The notes under the pieces: model-generated
What the model was told of the DNA's origin: nothing
What the model saw: only the letters and a program-made list of their open reading frames with translations
Databases searched by the model: none
DNA from: Cryptococcus deneoformans JEC21
Lineage: Eukaryota > Basidiomycota > Tremellomycetes > Tremellales > Cryptococcaceae
Assembly: GCF_000091045.1 (NCBI RefSeq)
Contig: NC_006685.1
Coordinates: 663,701 to 703,700, forward strand
Length of the DNA: 40,000 nucleotides
Direction: 5' to 3'
Translations under genes and position numbers: made by a program
Shown: piece by piece, positions 1-13,042 of the stretch
Position numbering within the stretch: position 1 is the first letter of the stretch
Layout: every line of letters starts with the position of its first letter

Positions 1-288
1 ACCGCTGCTATGTGGTCCCCCACATAGGACACAATTGTTCTGGCATTTTCGATGTTTTGCCTCCACATTCGATTCGGTGCGAGAAGGGCGAAGAAGTCCC
101 CTGAATTCGTGGCTCTCCCCTACGACCAGTGACGACAAGCTTCCTCTCCCTTCCCCCACCTTCCGTCAATTTCCGTATTTATATTCCCTTTCTTTTTCTC
201 TCTTTCTTCTCTTCACCTTTTCATTTGTGGACAAAAAACTCATTACATTTCCCTTACACTCAAAAGCTTTAATAGATAAATAGACAAA
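1..288 (+). promoter_or_regulatory. Upstream region and 5' leader of the Hsp70 gene
   Basis: This stretch lies directly before the Hsp70 start codon. A pyrimidine-rich run at about 185-222 and the A-rich context just before the ATG at 289 suggest a core promoter and leader of a highly expressed gene. Two CCCCT cores (98-102 and 117-121) match the fungal stress-response element. I looked for alternating GAA/TTC heat-shock elements and saw no clean one. The region is cut by the window edge, so distal elements may be missing. Confidence 0.45.
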
Positions 289-2546
<2,258 letters not shown>

Positions 2547-2836
2547 AGGAAGGCGTAGTAATAGAAGGAATAAGGTGATAGAAGTGAAGCGGGAATCAAG
2601 AAGGGCTCGATATTTTATTTTTCTCTTATCCCATTGTCTGTGACACGACATGTATATATGCATTGGCTCGGCTTGCATGGAGCAGTAGTTTTTCAGTCGT
2701 TTTAAGCGTTCAGTCATGTATTCATTGCAGATTGCCAGGCACAGAAGCAGCGTGCGTCATCCCTGGTTGTTGCGTCGTTCGTGCCGCTGTTTGCTGCATT
2801 CCCACTCACGTCTCCATCCCACCCATCCCGCTCAGC

Positions 2837-4011
2837 ATGTTCACGAACCTCTCCCCCGAAGACAAGGTCTGTTCCGCGTCTCTCCACTCCCTTGCTCCTA
2901 CTCACCCATCGCAGGACGCCTTCTTCTCTCTTCTCGACGAGTACTTCGCGTCGCGGCCACACAACCTGCCGTCCCCCCCTGCCATCGACTCATCTTCCCA
3001 TCCTGCTCGATCGAATGCCGCCCTATCCCCCTCACCGTCAGCAGGATATGCCTCTCCATCCTACTCATCAGCACGTCACCCCATGCCCCCGCCAGAGAGA
3101 ACAGAGCAGCCTGACTCAGCTCAGCGATTCATTTCGTCTTCAATAAAATATGGTACAGCAGGAACAAAGTCTAGTATGAATGCTGTTTCCAAAAACAAGG
3201 ATGCAATGGACCTCTTGGGCAAAGTTGGTATGAGCTCGATGGTTGGCAGAGCGAATGAAAGGATGAATAAGCCCGCCGAAGCGGGTGTCAAGGAAGAAGC
3301 TGGAAGGAAAGCAGCGCCGCCCCCCATTGCAGCAAAGAAGGGTGGCGTGTCAGGCCTCGTTTCATCCAGAGTGAGTGACCCAAAGACAATTATTGAGCAA
3401 TGATTTCATCTCCGGATAGTCTTTCGGACATGTGGATACTTCTAATAAGATGTCTGCTTTCACAAGCATGTGGAGAGACCCACAAAAATGTGCGTTTTGT
3501 CCAATCAGCCTGTCTTCTCAGTGTTCGCGCACCCTAAATGGCTCATTTCTCGTAGCTAAACCGCCTGCCGTGGAGCAAACTATCTCACCTACTCTATCCT
3601 ACTCCAATACCGCTCTCCCGCCTCCGATTCGCAGAGATGGCTCGGGTTCGTACCAGTCTTCATCCCCGAATCCCGCATCTTCAGCTGCTGCAGAGGTCGG
3701 TCCCGAGTTAGCAAATGGTGACGAGGGGCAGGCCCAAGCACTGTACGACTATACCGGTAACGTGAGTAGGCTCGTAGCAGTGGGTTAGTTATACAGCGCT
3801 AATATCGATAACTCAGGATAAAGGAGATTTATCCGTACAAGCTAATCAGGTCGTCAACATCATCGAGAAGACCTCTTCTGATTGTAAGTCAAGGTCTCGC
3901 CTCGTCACAAATGGGCACCGCGGGATTGACCAGCATGGGACAGGGTGGACATGCGAGGATGGAAACGGACAAAGAGGTTTGGTACCTGCAACCTATCTAC
4001 AAGCCATTTAA
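2837..4011 (+). CDS. SH3-domain protein (C-terminal SH3)
   Basis: Predicted 298-aa cytoplasmic adaptor. Exons by eye: 2837-2866, 2915-3370, 3420-3489, 3556-3761, 3817-3883, 3944-4011. The first 25 residues, after removal of a 48-nt intron, give a tidy leader (LSPEDKDAFFSLLDEYFASR). A low-complexity Ser/Pro/Ala-rich middle follows. The last ~55 residues are a complete SH3 fold: ALYDY at its start, DLS, SSDWW, and a GLVPATYLQ end. The WW pair appears only after the intron 3884-3943 is removed, which supports that model. The first intron has a weaker donor (GTCTGT) and length 48, so retention would keep frame and insert 16 residues. SH3 proteins of this layout usually bind proline-rich partners in actin or endocytic networks; the specific role here is unknown to me. 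Confidence 0.82.
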
Positions 4012-5092
4012 TTCGATAATAGATTCAGATCGTTCTAACCTTCCGAGCTGCCGGTGCTGTCATCGACATCAATTTACCCTTCTTGTCTCACCGCGTTCTG
4101 GGCCTGCTATACGTGGAGTATATTGCAAATTGTATGCAATGCTACTCAAATTGTCATCGTTACCGGGGTTGATGACTCCGTTCATCCTGATTGATATACC
4201 CAGCCGAAAAAAGGGAACTTCTTTACCTCTTTTACTTCATCAAGCACAAAATAGACACATCTCATCCAGTCCCATGATGATGAGAATTTGGCAGACCAGC
4301 TGCCGCTCGCCTACTCTCTCTCCACTAAGAAGTTTACGAAGCTCTCAAGTTAAATTACCCCAAGTTCCTCCCGACTTGCATGTGCTTCACAATCCATATA
4401 TCAACTTTACTTCATGCGACCCAAGCACGGGGTGCCAAGTCTCCAATGGTAACAGGATCAGTAGTATGCGTTTCCAACTTGCAATGACCTGGAAAGCGTC
4501 TCTAATGCGGAAATCAAGTCCTCAGCAACCTACTACAATGATGAACGGATTAGTTTTGACTTGCAGAGTATCGTTGATCCCCGTTGAAGACTGATGCAAG
4601 AGGTCTGGTGACACCATTCTTGGATGCTTTCCCAATACTGCTAAAGGTCATATAAATAATCACGACGTTCTCCCTCAGTACGATTGTCACAGCATTTCCA
4701 GGTCCATTCAAGCTCTGCCACTTAGTTCTGACTAGTTGTGATTTGGGGTATTCTTGCCAAAGATCTGTACCAATTTTGAACTCCAGTCTATGGTCAAAGA
4801 GGGTGATTCAATGCTGTATCCTGAAGGGTCAGAATCATATTAAGCATTGATAGGGTTGATGTACTAGTACGTAGTACACTCCCCCTGTTTATTTGTAATA
4901 TGGATGTATGAATGATCCGAAGGCTTGACGGAAGCATTTTTGTTTGTTCGCGACATTCGGCGGCCGAAGATATAAATCACGTGACTAAACTGCCCATTGC
5001 CGCTGGTAGATCAAGATTTTGAAGTAGTATAAAGACCAGTTATAGTATAACTCCAGTACTCGATCTCACAATCAGAGAATCGACACTATAAA
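4012..5092. other. Gene-poor interval between SH3 gene and ECM16
   Basis: Nearly 1.1 kb without a gene I can support. The first part should hold the 3' UTR of the SH3 gene. A 227-aa open frame overlapping it has no recognisable domain, an odd composition and no splice-consistent extension, so I do not call it. Near 4861-4870 there is a perfect 10-bp palindrome (GTACTAGTAC) followed by a further GTAGTAC. A TCACGTGA E-box lies at 4977-4984. No tRNA A/B boxes were seen. Confidence 0.5.
4977..4984. promoter_or_regulatory. E-box palindrome TCACGTGA upstream of ECM16
   Basis: Perfect 8-bp palindrome containing CACGTG, about 110 bp before the ECM16 start codon and just after an AT-rich ATATAAAT. 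CACGTG is the core bound by Cbf1/Pho4-type bHLH factors in fungi. Binding is inferred only from the sequence and position. Confidence 0.45.
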
Positions 5093-8000
5093 ATGGCAGG
5101 CCCACCAGTTCGTCAGAGGTACAATGCAAAAGCAAGGGGATCAGTCGCAGGTGGATCCTCGCACAAGAAGAGGAAGAACCTCAGCAAGGAGCGCACCGAG
5201 GAGGACGCCCAGGACAACGAAACCGACCAGCATGCTGCTGTATTCGAAGACCCAACCGCTGGCATGTCTTCAAAGAAGCGAAAGCGTTTCGAGTCTTATA
5301 TGGTTTGTCCAAGTATTTGCGTCTATTTGGTCTGGGTGACTGATCAAGCATTCAACACAGGCCAAAAAACTCAAATCAGAACAGCGTCTCGAAACCTTCA
5401 AACTTTTACAATCCCTCGCACCCTCTTCCTCCACATCTGCTTCACTCCTATCAGCATCTACCCTGGGCCAAAACCCCATGAATCCCACTAGCGCAAAGGA
5501 AAGGCAGGAGAAGCGTGAAGATCGCCTTGTGCGTAGGGGAATTGACCGATTGTCTCGACGGTTCGGAGAAGGAGACGATCATAGTGGAGAAAGTGAGAAT
5601 GATGCATCGAGTAGAAAAGGCAAGGGAAAAGCAAAGGAGGTCACGGTTGAAGTTATTCGGGACGGACAAGCTGAAGAGACAGAGGAGGTCAAAACCACAG
5701 TGATACCCTCCAAAGGTGAACGGAAGGCTGAGATAAAGGCTGCTGAAAAAGGCAAGGGGAAGGGTAAGCTTCCCAAGAAGGTAAGCTTACTATCTATGTT
5801 TGAATAGAAGATAGTGCTGATAACTATTCATTATAGGCCGGATGGAATCCCAACCTTCTTTCTACACAAGCTCCTAATTCATCATCATCCGAGTTTGACT
5901 CGTCTGACTCTGGGAATGATAATTCCGACGATGAAGAACCAAAGAAGGCAGCTGAACCTTCTCCCAGACTTGAAGTTGGACCAGAGCCAGTCTCTGAAAC
6001 CATAAAACCGCCGGTATCGGCCCCCTCTGCTCCTACTGTGCTAGGCGGGGCTCTCAAAAAATCGACCGATGGGCAAGTCGTGAAACCGAGAGTTGAAGTA
6101 CGGCGGAAAAAGGGCTTTGTCTATGGTATGTTTGGAAGACGAGGAATAGAGCACAGAGAAGATTCAGATGATGAGGATGAGGATGACGAGGACGAAGATG
6201 ATGCGGATGATGATGATGAGGAGGAGGAAGATGATGACGAGATGGATAGCGATGAGGAGGCCAGCGATGAAGAAGACGGAGAAGACTCGGAAGAGGAAGG
6301 CAGTGAAGAGGACGAAGAAGAAGAAGTTGCTCCCCCCAAAAAGAAGCGATCGCTTGGTTTCAAGGATTGGGCACTTAAACAGATGGGTCAAACATCACAG
6401 CCTTCTGCACCTGATCTCCTCGCAGCTGAGCCGACTACAACATTATACAAGTCTCAACCTTTACTTGCGGCCCGGGTCGGTGAATACATTGGTCCTCTTG
6501 GCCAAGAGCTTGTCATTCCAACGACTTCTCTTCTTGATCAAAGTAAAGACAGTGACAAGTCCAAGGTCCGTCCAAACATCTCTCGTCGACCTTCAGTATC
6601 TGAGACAAGGATGGGGTTGCCTATTCTTGCCGAGGAGCAATCCATCATCGAGTCGATTTTGATGCACCCCGTGGTCATTATCTGTGGTGAGACAGGTAGT
6701 GGTAAAACGACTCAAGTGCCCCAAATGCTTTACGAAGCTGGATTTGGATACAAGGGTTCAGGTAAGTCGAATCTCAGCATGTGGGGATTGTGCTAATTTG
6801 TTTGGCTTAGACAATCCTGGTATGGTTGCTGTCACTCAACCGCGTCGTGTCGCCGCCGTGTCACTTGCTGAGCGAGTCCGTTCCGAGCTCAATCTCCCCC
6901 CGAATTCATCACTTGTTGCGCATCAAATTCGATACTCTTCCACAACCTCGCCTGATACCGCCATCAAGTTTATGACGGACGGTGTCCTTTTGCGAGAGCT
7001 TGCATCTGACTTTTTGCTCAGCCGATACAGCGTGGTTGTTGTCGATGAGGCGCACGAGCGAGGTGTCAACACAGATGTCCTCGTTGGTGTGTTGAGTAGA
7101 GTCGCTAAACTTCGAGAGAAACTGTGGCGCGAAGGCAAGCAAGACGTGAAGCCTTTGCGTATCGTTGTCATGTCCGCTACTCTTCGAGTCTCCGACTTTG
7201 CCGAAAACCCCACATTATTCTCCAAACCTCCCCCTGTAATTCACATTGCTGCCAGACAACATCCGGTCACCGTTCACTTCAGCAGACGTACTGTCAGTGA
7301 TTATGTGACGGAGGCGTACAAAAAAGTTTCCAAGATACATGCAAGGCTGCCACCTGGAGGTATTTTGGTTTTCATGACTGGACAAGGCGAGATCCAAGCA
7401 TTGTGTAGGAAATTGGAGAAGAAATATGGCGCCAAAAAGTCATCTCAGAAGACTCAAGTAATCAACGATAATTCGTTGCCTCCAGAAGGTTGGTCAATCC
7501 TTTCAGGAGATTTTTATTGGTGTATGAGCTAATGGCCTGTTTTCAGAGCGCGAAGCCGAGGAAGTTGAATTCGGAAAGGATGAAGATTTGGCTGCGGACG
7601 TCGATGATGGGGCCGCAGAGAGCGATCCTGAGGCCCTTGATACCGACGACGAGATTGAAGGTATCCCAGGCCTCGAATTTGATGAACCTGCAGACGGTGA
7701 GTACAGAAATCATTTATTTTGTTCACTTACTCATCGTACGACATAGCTCCGCTGCATGTTCTTCCTCTTTACTCTTTATTACCCAATGACCAACAAATGC
7801 TCGTTTTCAAACCGCCTCCCGAGGGCCACAGGCTCGTCATCATCTCTACCAATGTAGCTGAGACGTCTCTTACTATCCCCGGCATCCGCTACGTCGTTGA
7901 TTCTGGCCGTGCCAAAGAGCGACATTATGATCCCATCAATGGTGTGCAATCATTCCAAGTCTCCTGGATTTCAAAGGCTTCGGCTTCTCAACGAGCTGGC

Positions 8001-9347
8001 CGTGCCGGTCGTACAGGACCAGGTCACTGCTACCGTCTCTATTCATCCGCTCTCTTTGAGGATCATTTTGAGCAATTCTCCAAACCCGAAATCTTACGGA
8101 TGCCTATTGAAGGCGTGGTCTTACAAATGAAGAGTATGAACATCGATGCGGTTATCAATTTCCCATTCCCTACACCCCCAGACCGGGCAGCCCTCCGACG
8201 AGCAGAGAATCTCCTTACAAACCTCGGTGCCCTTTCGCTTCCTACTTTGACAAAGATGATCAATGGCGTGCAACACAAAGGTTCAGGCGGGGGTCAGATT
8301 ACGGACCTAGGCAAAGCTATGGCCGGGTTTCCTGTGTCACCGAGGTTCGCGAAGATGCTGGCTATTGGTACCCAGCACGACTGCATGTCTTATATCATTG
8401 CTATAGTGGCGGGTATGTCAGTGGGCGATCCTTTCATACACGAACAGTCGCTAGAGGTGGATGAAGAGGAAGATAAAGTCGCTGAGATTAGCCATATTAA
8501 AAGTGAGGATATCAGGGAGAAGGAGCAACGGAAGGAGACAAGAAGACGGTTTTTCAAGGCGCAACAGGTGAGCTAGGATGCCTCTAGTGACTGTATGATG
8601 CTGATGTCTGTCATGTAAGCAATTCCTGGCGCTTGGACAGGGTACCAGCGATATGTTCAAGCTCCTCGCGGCCATCGGCGCCTACGAGTTCGACCCATCG
8701 CCTGCCTTCTGTGCAAAGACTTTTATCCGTCTCAAGGTCCGTTTTAGGCTGTAATATTGTGCGAGTCAGTTGGAAGCTGATAATTTCATCAGGCAATGCA
8801 GGAGATACATCAACTTCGAGCTCAAATATCCTCTATTGCCAAAGTACCGCTTTCGAAATTGCTTCCGCCCAGTGACACTCAACTGAAGGTGCTTCGTCAA
8901 ATCCTTGCCGCCGGCTTTATTGACCAGGTAGCTGTTCGCGAAGACCTCGTATTGAAGAAGGGTGTCTCGTACGAATCTACTCGCGGGGTGGCTTACCGAG
9001 CAGTTGGACTGGGATCCGAGCCCGTTTTCATTCATCCTTCATCCGCCCTCTTCCATTGTGCTCCTCCAGACTTTGTCGTATTCTCTGAAATTGTCAGAAC
9101 CAGCAAACCGTGGATGAAGGGCGTAACCAAAATCAATCCTATCTGGTTACCTAGTCTTGGGAAGGGCCTTTGCACCTTCTCCAAACCAATGGAGATGCCG
9201 ACAAAAGGGTTTGCTAGAAAGAGTGGTTTAAAGGACGACGAAAGAGAAGTGTTTGTCACGCCGCATTTCAAAGACTTGGGAATTGATCTTCCGGTGATGA
9301 AGAAAAAGCAGAGGAGAGAAGGAACCAGGTGGATTTTGGTGGATTGA
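5093..9347 (+). CDS. ECM16: DEAH-box RNA helicase Ecm16/Dhr1 (DHX37), ribosome biogenesis
   Basis: Nucleolar helicase of the DHX37/Dhr1 family, which releases U3 snoRNA from pre-18S rRNA in the small-subunit processome. Eight exons: 5093-5302, 5361-5780, 5837-6761, 6811-7488, 7547-7696, 7747-8567, 8620-8736, 8793-9347, about 1291 residues. The N-terminus is basic (SKKRKRF), followed by a very acidic Asp/Glu tract (6163-6330). Helicase motifs: GETGSGKT (residues ~494-501), DEAH (~597-600), [17 protein letters not shown], and [18 protein letters not shown], then HA2 and OB-fold regions. The acidic insertion between the RecA lobes (exon 5) and the VYIHP-like FIHPSS stretch fit DHX37 rather than the spliceosomal DEAH proteins. 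The intron starting at 8568 either ends at 8619 (AAG, keeps QFLALGQ) or at 8640 (CAG); both keep frame. Convergent with the MAPKK gene. Confidence 0.93.
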
Positions 9348-9611
9348 AAGCCTTTTTGTTTATGACTAGAATCAAACATTGCACGACCACTATTGTACTA
9401 CACGCCGTTTGCTTTCTGCATAATGCTACTTTACATAAGCCAAACATGCATCATTTCTTCGTCTGCAGATGATATTGTCATGAGTAATAAGTATACACAG
9501 GGCATATGATGGACGGGGATATGCGAGATGGTGATTAGAGATATACAAAGAAGAGTATCAACATTAAAAAATATGCGAAGCCGAAATATAATCTGCAAGA
9601 CCGGGGTACGT
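9348..9611. other. Convergent 3' region between ECM16 and STE7
   Basis: Both neighbouring genes end here, so the 264 bases should contain two 3' UTRs and polyadenylation signals. The sequence is AT-rich with short runs such as AAAAAATA. No further feature was seen. Confidence 0.6.
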
Positions 9612-11300
9612 TTATTCCTCGCGGGGGCCGACCATGGATTGAGCCCAGGTTTGAAGGTCCTCTTTGGTGGTTTTGAGGTTGGTTATCCACGAAGAAGACT
9701 GCAGAAAAGCAGGGTAAGAAAAAAAGTTCGTCGTTGCAGTTGAATTATAACTTACCAGCAGCTCTTTAGGACTCCTTCGTTGATCGGGATCCTTGATCAA
9801 GCAGCCCTCCACAAATGCAACCGCCTCCTGAGGGAATCTCCTCCGTCTGCTTGCCAACCTTGGGGCTGGCTCATTGACGATATGTTGCAACAGGTCAAGA
9901 ATAGACATGGCGTGCGGTCCACCACTCTGACTGACGCCGTTATGTCTGCTGTTTGATTCAATTTTAGGGCGTCGAACGGACCGAGGAAGTGTAGGATCAG
10001 GATCAAAGTCGGAAACGCTAGGTGAGAGTTCTTCCGAGTCGGGTGAATCGGAGAATGGGAAACGGCCAACAGCCAACTCGATAAGGGAGATACCGAGAGA
10101 CCAGATGTCTGATTTGATCGTGTACGGCGCTCCCTGAATCCGCTCCGGCTACTCGAATATGATCAGATGACGATAAACAATTACACTAGAGACAGACGTA
10201 CGCTCATATATGTGCTGGTGCCCACAAAGGTATTGGCGATCGAGTTAATCAACTCGCCAGAGACTCCAAAATCACATATCTTTATCTCCCCTCGAGTGTT
10301 GGCTAATACATTGGACGGCTTGATATCTATTTGGTTTGAATGAGTAATTAGTACACAAGCGTCCCTTTGGGTGTGCAGCACCGGGCCGATTGCAATGATG
10401 GATGTTCTAAACATACCTCGATGTATGATGCGGTGTTTATCATAAAGGTAAATCAGACCCTCCAGCACTGCTTGAGCGACTTTACCAACGATGTCAATGT
10501 CAATGGCGCCGTGATGCCTATAGATGTAGTCCAGAGATCTATCAACGTTGCATCAGCAAGAGTTCTTCGAGTAATTTTTGTGACTTACCCAGCATCCATG
10601 AATTCCATGACGATACCTACATGGACGTCGACGGGAAAACATCCATAGTATCCGACGATGTATGGAGAATCACAGTCGTTCATGATTTGTAACTCTCGAA
10701 GGATCTGCTTTCTTATGGACGGTTTGGCGTCTACTAGGATGAGCTTGATTTATTATTAGCTGTATTCAAATCATCACAGAATAGGGACCATACCTTTCGA
10801 GCCATAACGCATTTCCTCTTCTTGTTCCACACTTTGGTCACTGTCCCTCCGTTGCCCGCTCCTAAATCGTGCAGTATTTCCAGGTCTTCATCCTTGACCA
10901 AGTCTTCTCCGTCCTTGTCCTTGTGTTTCTTCTTCCTCTTCTCCTTATCTCCCCGTTCTTTACCGTCCCTGCTCTTCTCCTTCTTTGCAAGACCCGACGC
11001 AACCGAACTGTCGCTTTGGAATGCCCTAGGGGAGTCAAGTGCTTCCGGGGAGTGATTCGAGCCTGTTGATCGACTTGACAACTGGAGGTTGGCAATGTCA
11101 TCTCTCAGCCTGTCTGCTTCTGACACAAAGTTGCTAGGGGAGCTTCCATTTGCGGGCAAAACGGGTGCTGTACGTGTGGGACGAAGGATCGATTTGGAGA
11201 TGTCGAGTCCTGGAGGTTTCTTCCGTGAGATGGATGATTTGGGAAGAGAGAAGGTGGAAGGGGAGTTGGTTGAAGGAGTCGAGGAATTTTGTGGGTGCAT
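9612..11300 (-). CDS. STE7: MAP kinase kinase of the Ste7/Fuz7 pheromone pathway
   Basis: Dual-specificity kinase that phosphorylates the mating MAPK. Exons in reading order: 11300-10794, 10743-10589, 10538-10417, 10326-10202, 10148-9756, 9698-9612, giving 462 residues. A Ser/Pro-rich leader and a lysine-rich stretch ([13 protein letters not shown]) precede the kinase domain from about residue 143. Visible motifs are the glycine loop GAGNGGTV, the ATP lysine in VMARK (K169), HRDIKPSN (D262), DFG, and the activation segment with S290 and T294 in the MAPKK spacing SxxxT, then MSPERIQG. The hinge-to-catalytic-loop block ([25 protein letters not shown]) closely resembles Ustilago Fuz7 and yeast Ste7 as I know them, rather than Pbs2 or Mkk1. 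The last intron (9699-9755) is 57 nt and stop-free, so its retention would keep frame. Confidence 0.92.
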
Positions 11301-11792
11301 CTTGAGGATCGTGGTGATGGAAAGAAGATATGAAAGCCGAGAAGAAGTTCATCATGACTTGAGTGGACAATGAAATCCACACGAACACGGACCGTCGGAC
11401 GCGTCGACGCTTCCATTGAAAAGCAATTTACGTAAATACATCGTACGTACTACACTCTTCTTCTCCTCGCTCGCTCCGTCTGCTGCCGACGTACGAACGA
11501 ACTACGTTGATTGTACTATTCGATGTTTCCATGCATACAGCAGCCAATCTCAGCCACTGTTCATTCATATGCGCATACATTTATATCTATTGTACTATGC
11601 ACAGAGGGTTCTCAGAGGGAGGCGGGGCTTTCTTGGGCTCCTGTTTCTTCACAACGGACACCTGTTACGTTGTGTTTTTATTTTTTACGCCATTGTCCTC
11701 CGTCAGCAGCCTTTCAAAGGGAGGGGGGACGACACCATGCACCTACAGGAAGAAGGAATCCGCCGGGAACCTTTGTGCCTTTCTACACCATT
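11301..11792. other. Upstream region of STE7 / downstream of the small gene
   Basis: About 490 bases between two minus-strand genes. It should hold the STE7 promoter and leader and the 3' UTR of the next gene. Overlapping short open frames in all three plus-strand frames have no domain and no consistent codon pattern. No clear regulatory motif was recognised. Confidence 0.5.
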
Positions 11793-12473
11793 TCAAGTCA
11801 GGAGCGTGACCTGGAATGACTTGATCTGAAGTGAAGCAGGAAATCCGACGGGGGGAAAAAATGGTGGGGGAAGAACGAAGGAAGAGGTTAAAGTAGTACT
11901 CACGGGAAAGTGCAATCCAAAATCTATCGTTGACTGCATTGCAAAGTTTGCCCCCCTTGGAAGCAACGTACCGGCTGGAAGGCTAAGATCTGTCAGCTTT
12001 AGGCAGACCGCCAAGGCGGAGATGTATGGGTCCTGCTGCGGCGTCCCTTCTACTAATTGCAAGGCGGAATGAGGACTTACAAAACCCCTTCGGTCCTTGA
12101 TCAAACAATACTCAATGTCAGCGGTTTCGCTATAACAACAAGACTAAATGAAAGGCGCGAATGAGAGCCTTACAAAGTATGCTGTGATAAACGATAGTCA
12201 TTCAGTCAGTGAGTGCCCGTCACAACCACCTATTAATAACTGCGTGCTACTCCTTCAAAGTTACTCACGTATGCCCCAAACCTTGTCACCTGTCAGCTCA
12301 TTTTGTGAGCGAGGTTCATCGGAATAAATGTATACTGCCGAGCATGTGATAAAACTTACGTAGCCGGGGATCTCATCGTCTTTACCGTCCGGCGGAGGGG
12401 GGGTAACGACAAAGGGATTCAATGGGCCGTTTATACCGTCTGCGGCGGAGTGATCAGGAGAAGGTGCTTGCAT
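11793..12473 (-). CDS. Unrecognised small multi-exon protein
   Basis: Tentative gene between STE7 and the F-box gene. A good start is seen at 12473 (MQAPSPDHSAADGINGPLNP, then a Pro-rich PPPPDGKDDEIPGY). Consensus splice sites give exons 12473-12360, 12289-12269 (only 21 nt, VTRFGAY) and 12143-12081 (SCCYSETADIEYCLIKDRRG), all in phase 0 and free of stops. After 12081 the model is uncertain. An exon from 12032 (DPYISALAVCLKLTDLSLPA) can run to a stop at 11793 with an intron at the GTGAGT near 11902, or switch frame by a short intron at GTACGT and stop near 11750. The predicted protein is about 100-140 residues, Cys-containing, with no signal peptide or membrane segment that I can see. I do not recognise the family. 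The splice consistency argues for a gene, but the 3' half is weak. Confidence 0.45.
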
Positions 12474-13042
12474 CTTGCCCAGCGCTTTTTGTCGATAATG
12501 TTAACACTTTGGGTACGTAGAATGAGCAAATAAGGATAGCGTGTTTGACAATGACGATATGAGTATAACAGGCCGTTATTAGCGTTACGGAAGCTTGAAA
12601 AGTGCGAGAAAGGATCGTGAATGGCTCTTTTATGAAAGGATCCCCGCGACAGTGCCAAAAAGTTTGATTGTGGGACGAAAGGTAACATGCAAATACGCGA
12701 AAACATAACAACAAATTATACCTTTATAGTAGAAGCTAGCTTGGGATTATTAGCCAAAACATTGTCAAGTTGCCTACTGTCCCAATTGTACAGCTTACAA
12801 AAGCGCGATAATAGCGAGACTAACCACAATCATGGGGAAACTGGGGATCCAAACATCCTAGTTCCCACCATATCTTTCTCGTCCAACCTTTTTTATCCTC
12901 GATCACATCAGGTTCACAAGTGTGGTAGACATACCACTGGTCCTTCGTACCTGCCAATAAAAAAAGTAACAACACGAATTGTTCAAACCATAACCACCCC
13001 CCCAAAATACGATTCCAAATGATTACTTACCCGCAACTCTTC
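12474..13042. other. Intergenic region upstream of the small gene
   Basis: About 570 bases holding the promoter of the small minus-strand gene and the 3' UTR of the TPR/F-box gene. It is AT-rich, with scattered short open frames on both strands that lack start context, splice continuity or domains. Nothing else was supported. Confidence 0.5.

Noticed and set aside
1..288. Canonical heat-shock element before Hsp70
   Set aside because: GAA triplets occur near 82-95 but not in the alternating inverted spacing required; only stress-element cores were kept.
3911..4594. 227-codon plus-strand frame after the SH3 gene
   Set aside because: Its first 100 bases overlap the SH3 exon 3944-4011 in another frame, the composition is non-protein-like, and no domain is visible.
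11416..11829. Plus-strand frames of about 100-137 codons
   Set aside because: Three overlapping frames of similar length in the same place, none with domains or splice continuity; they overlap the STE7 promoter.
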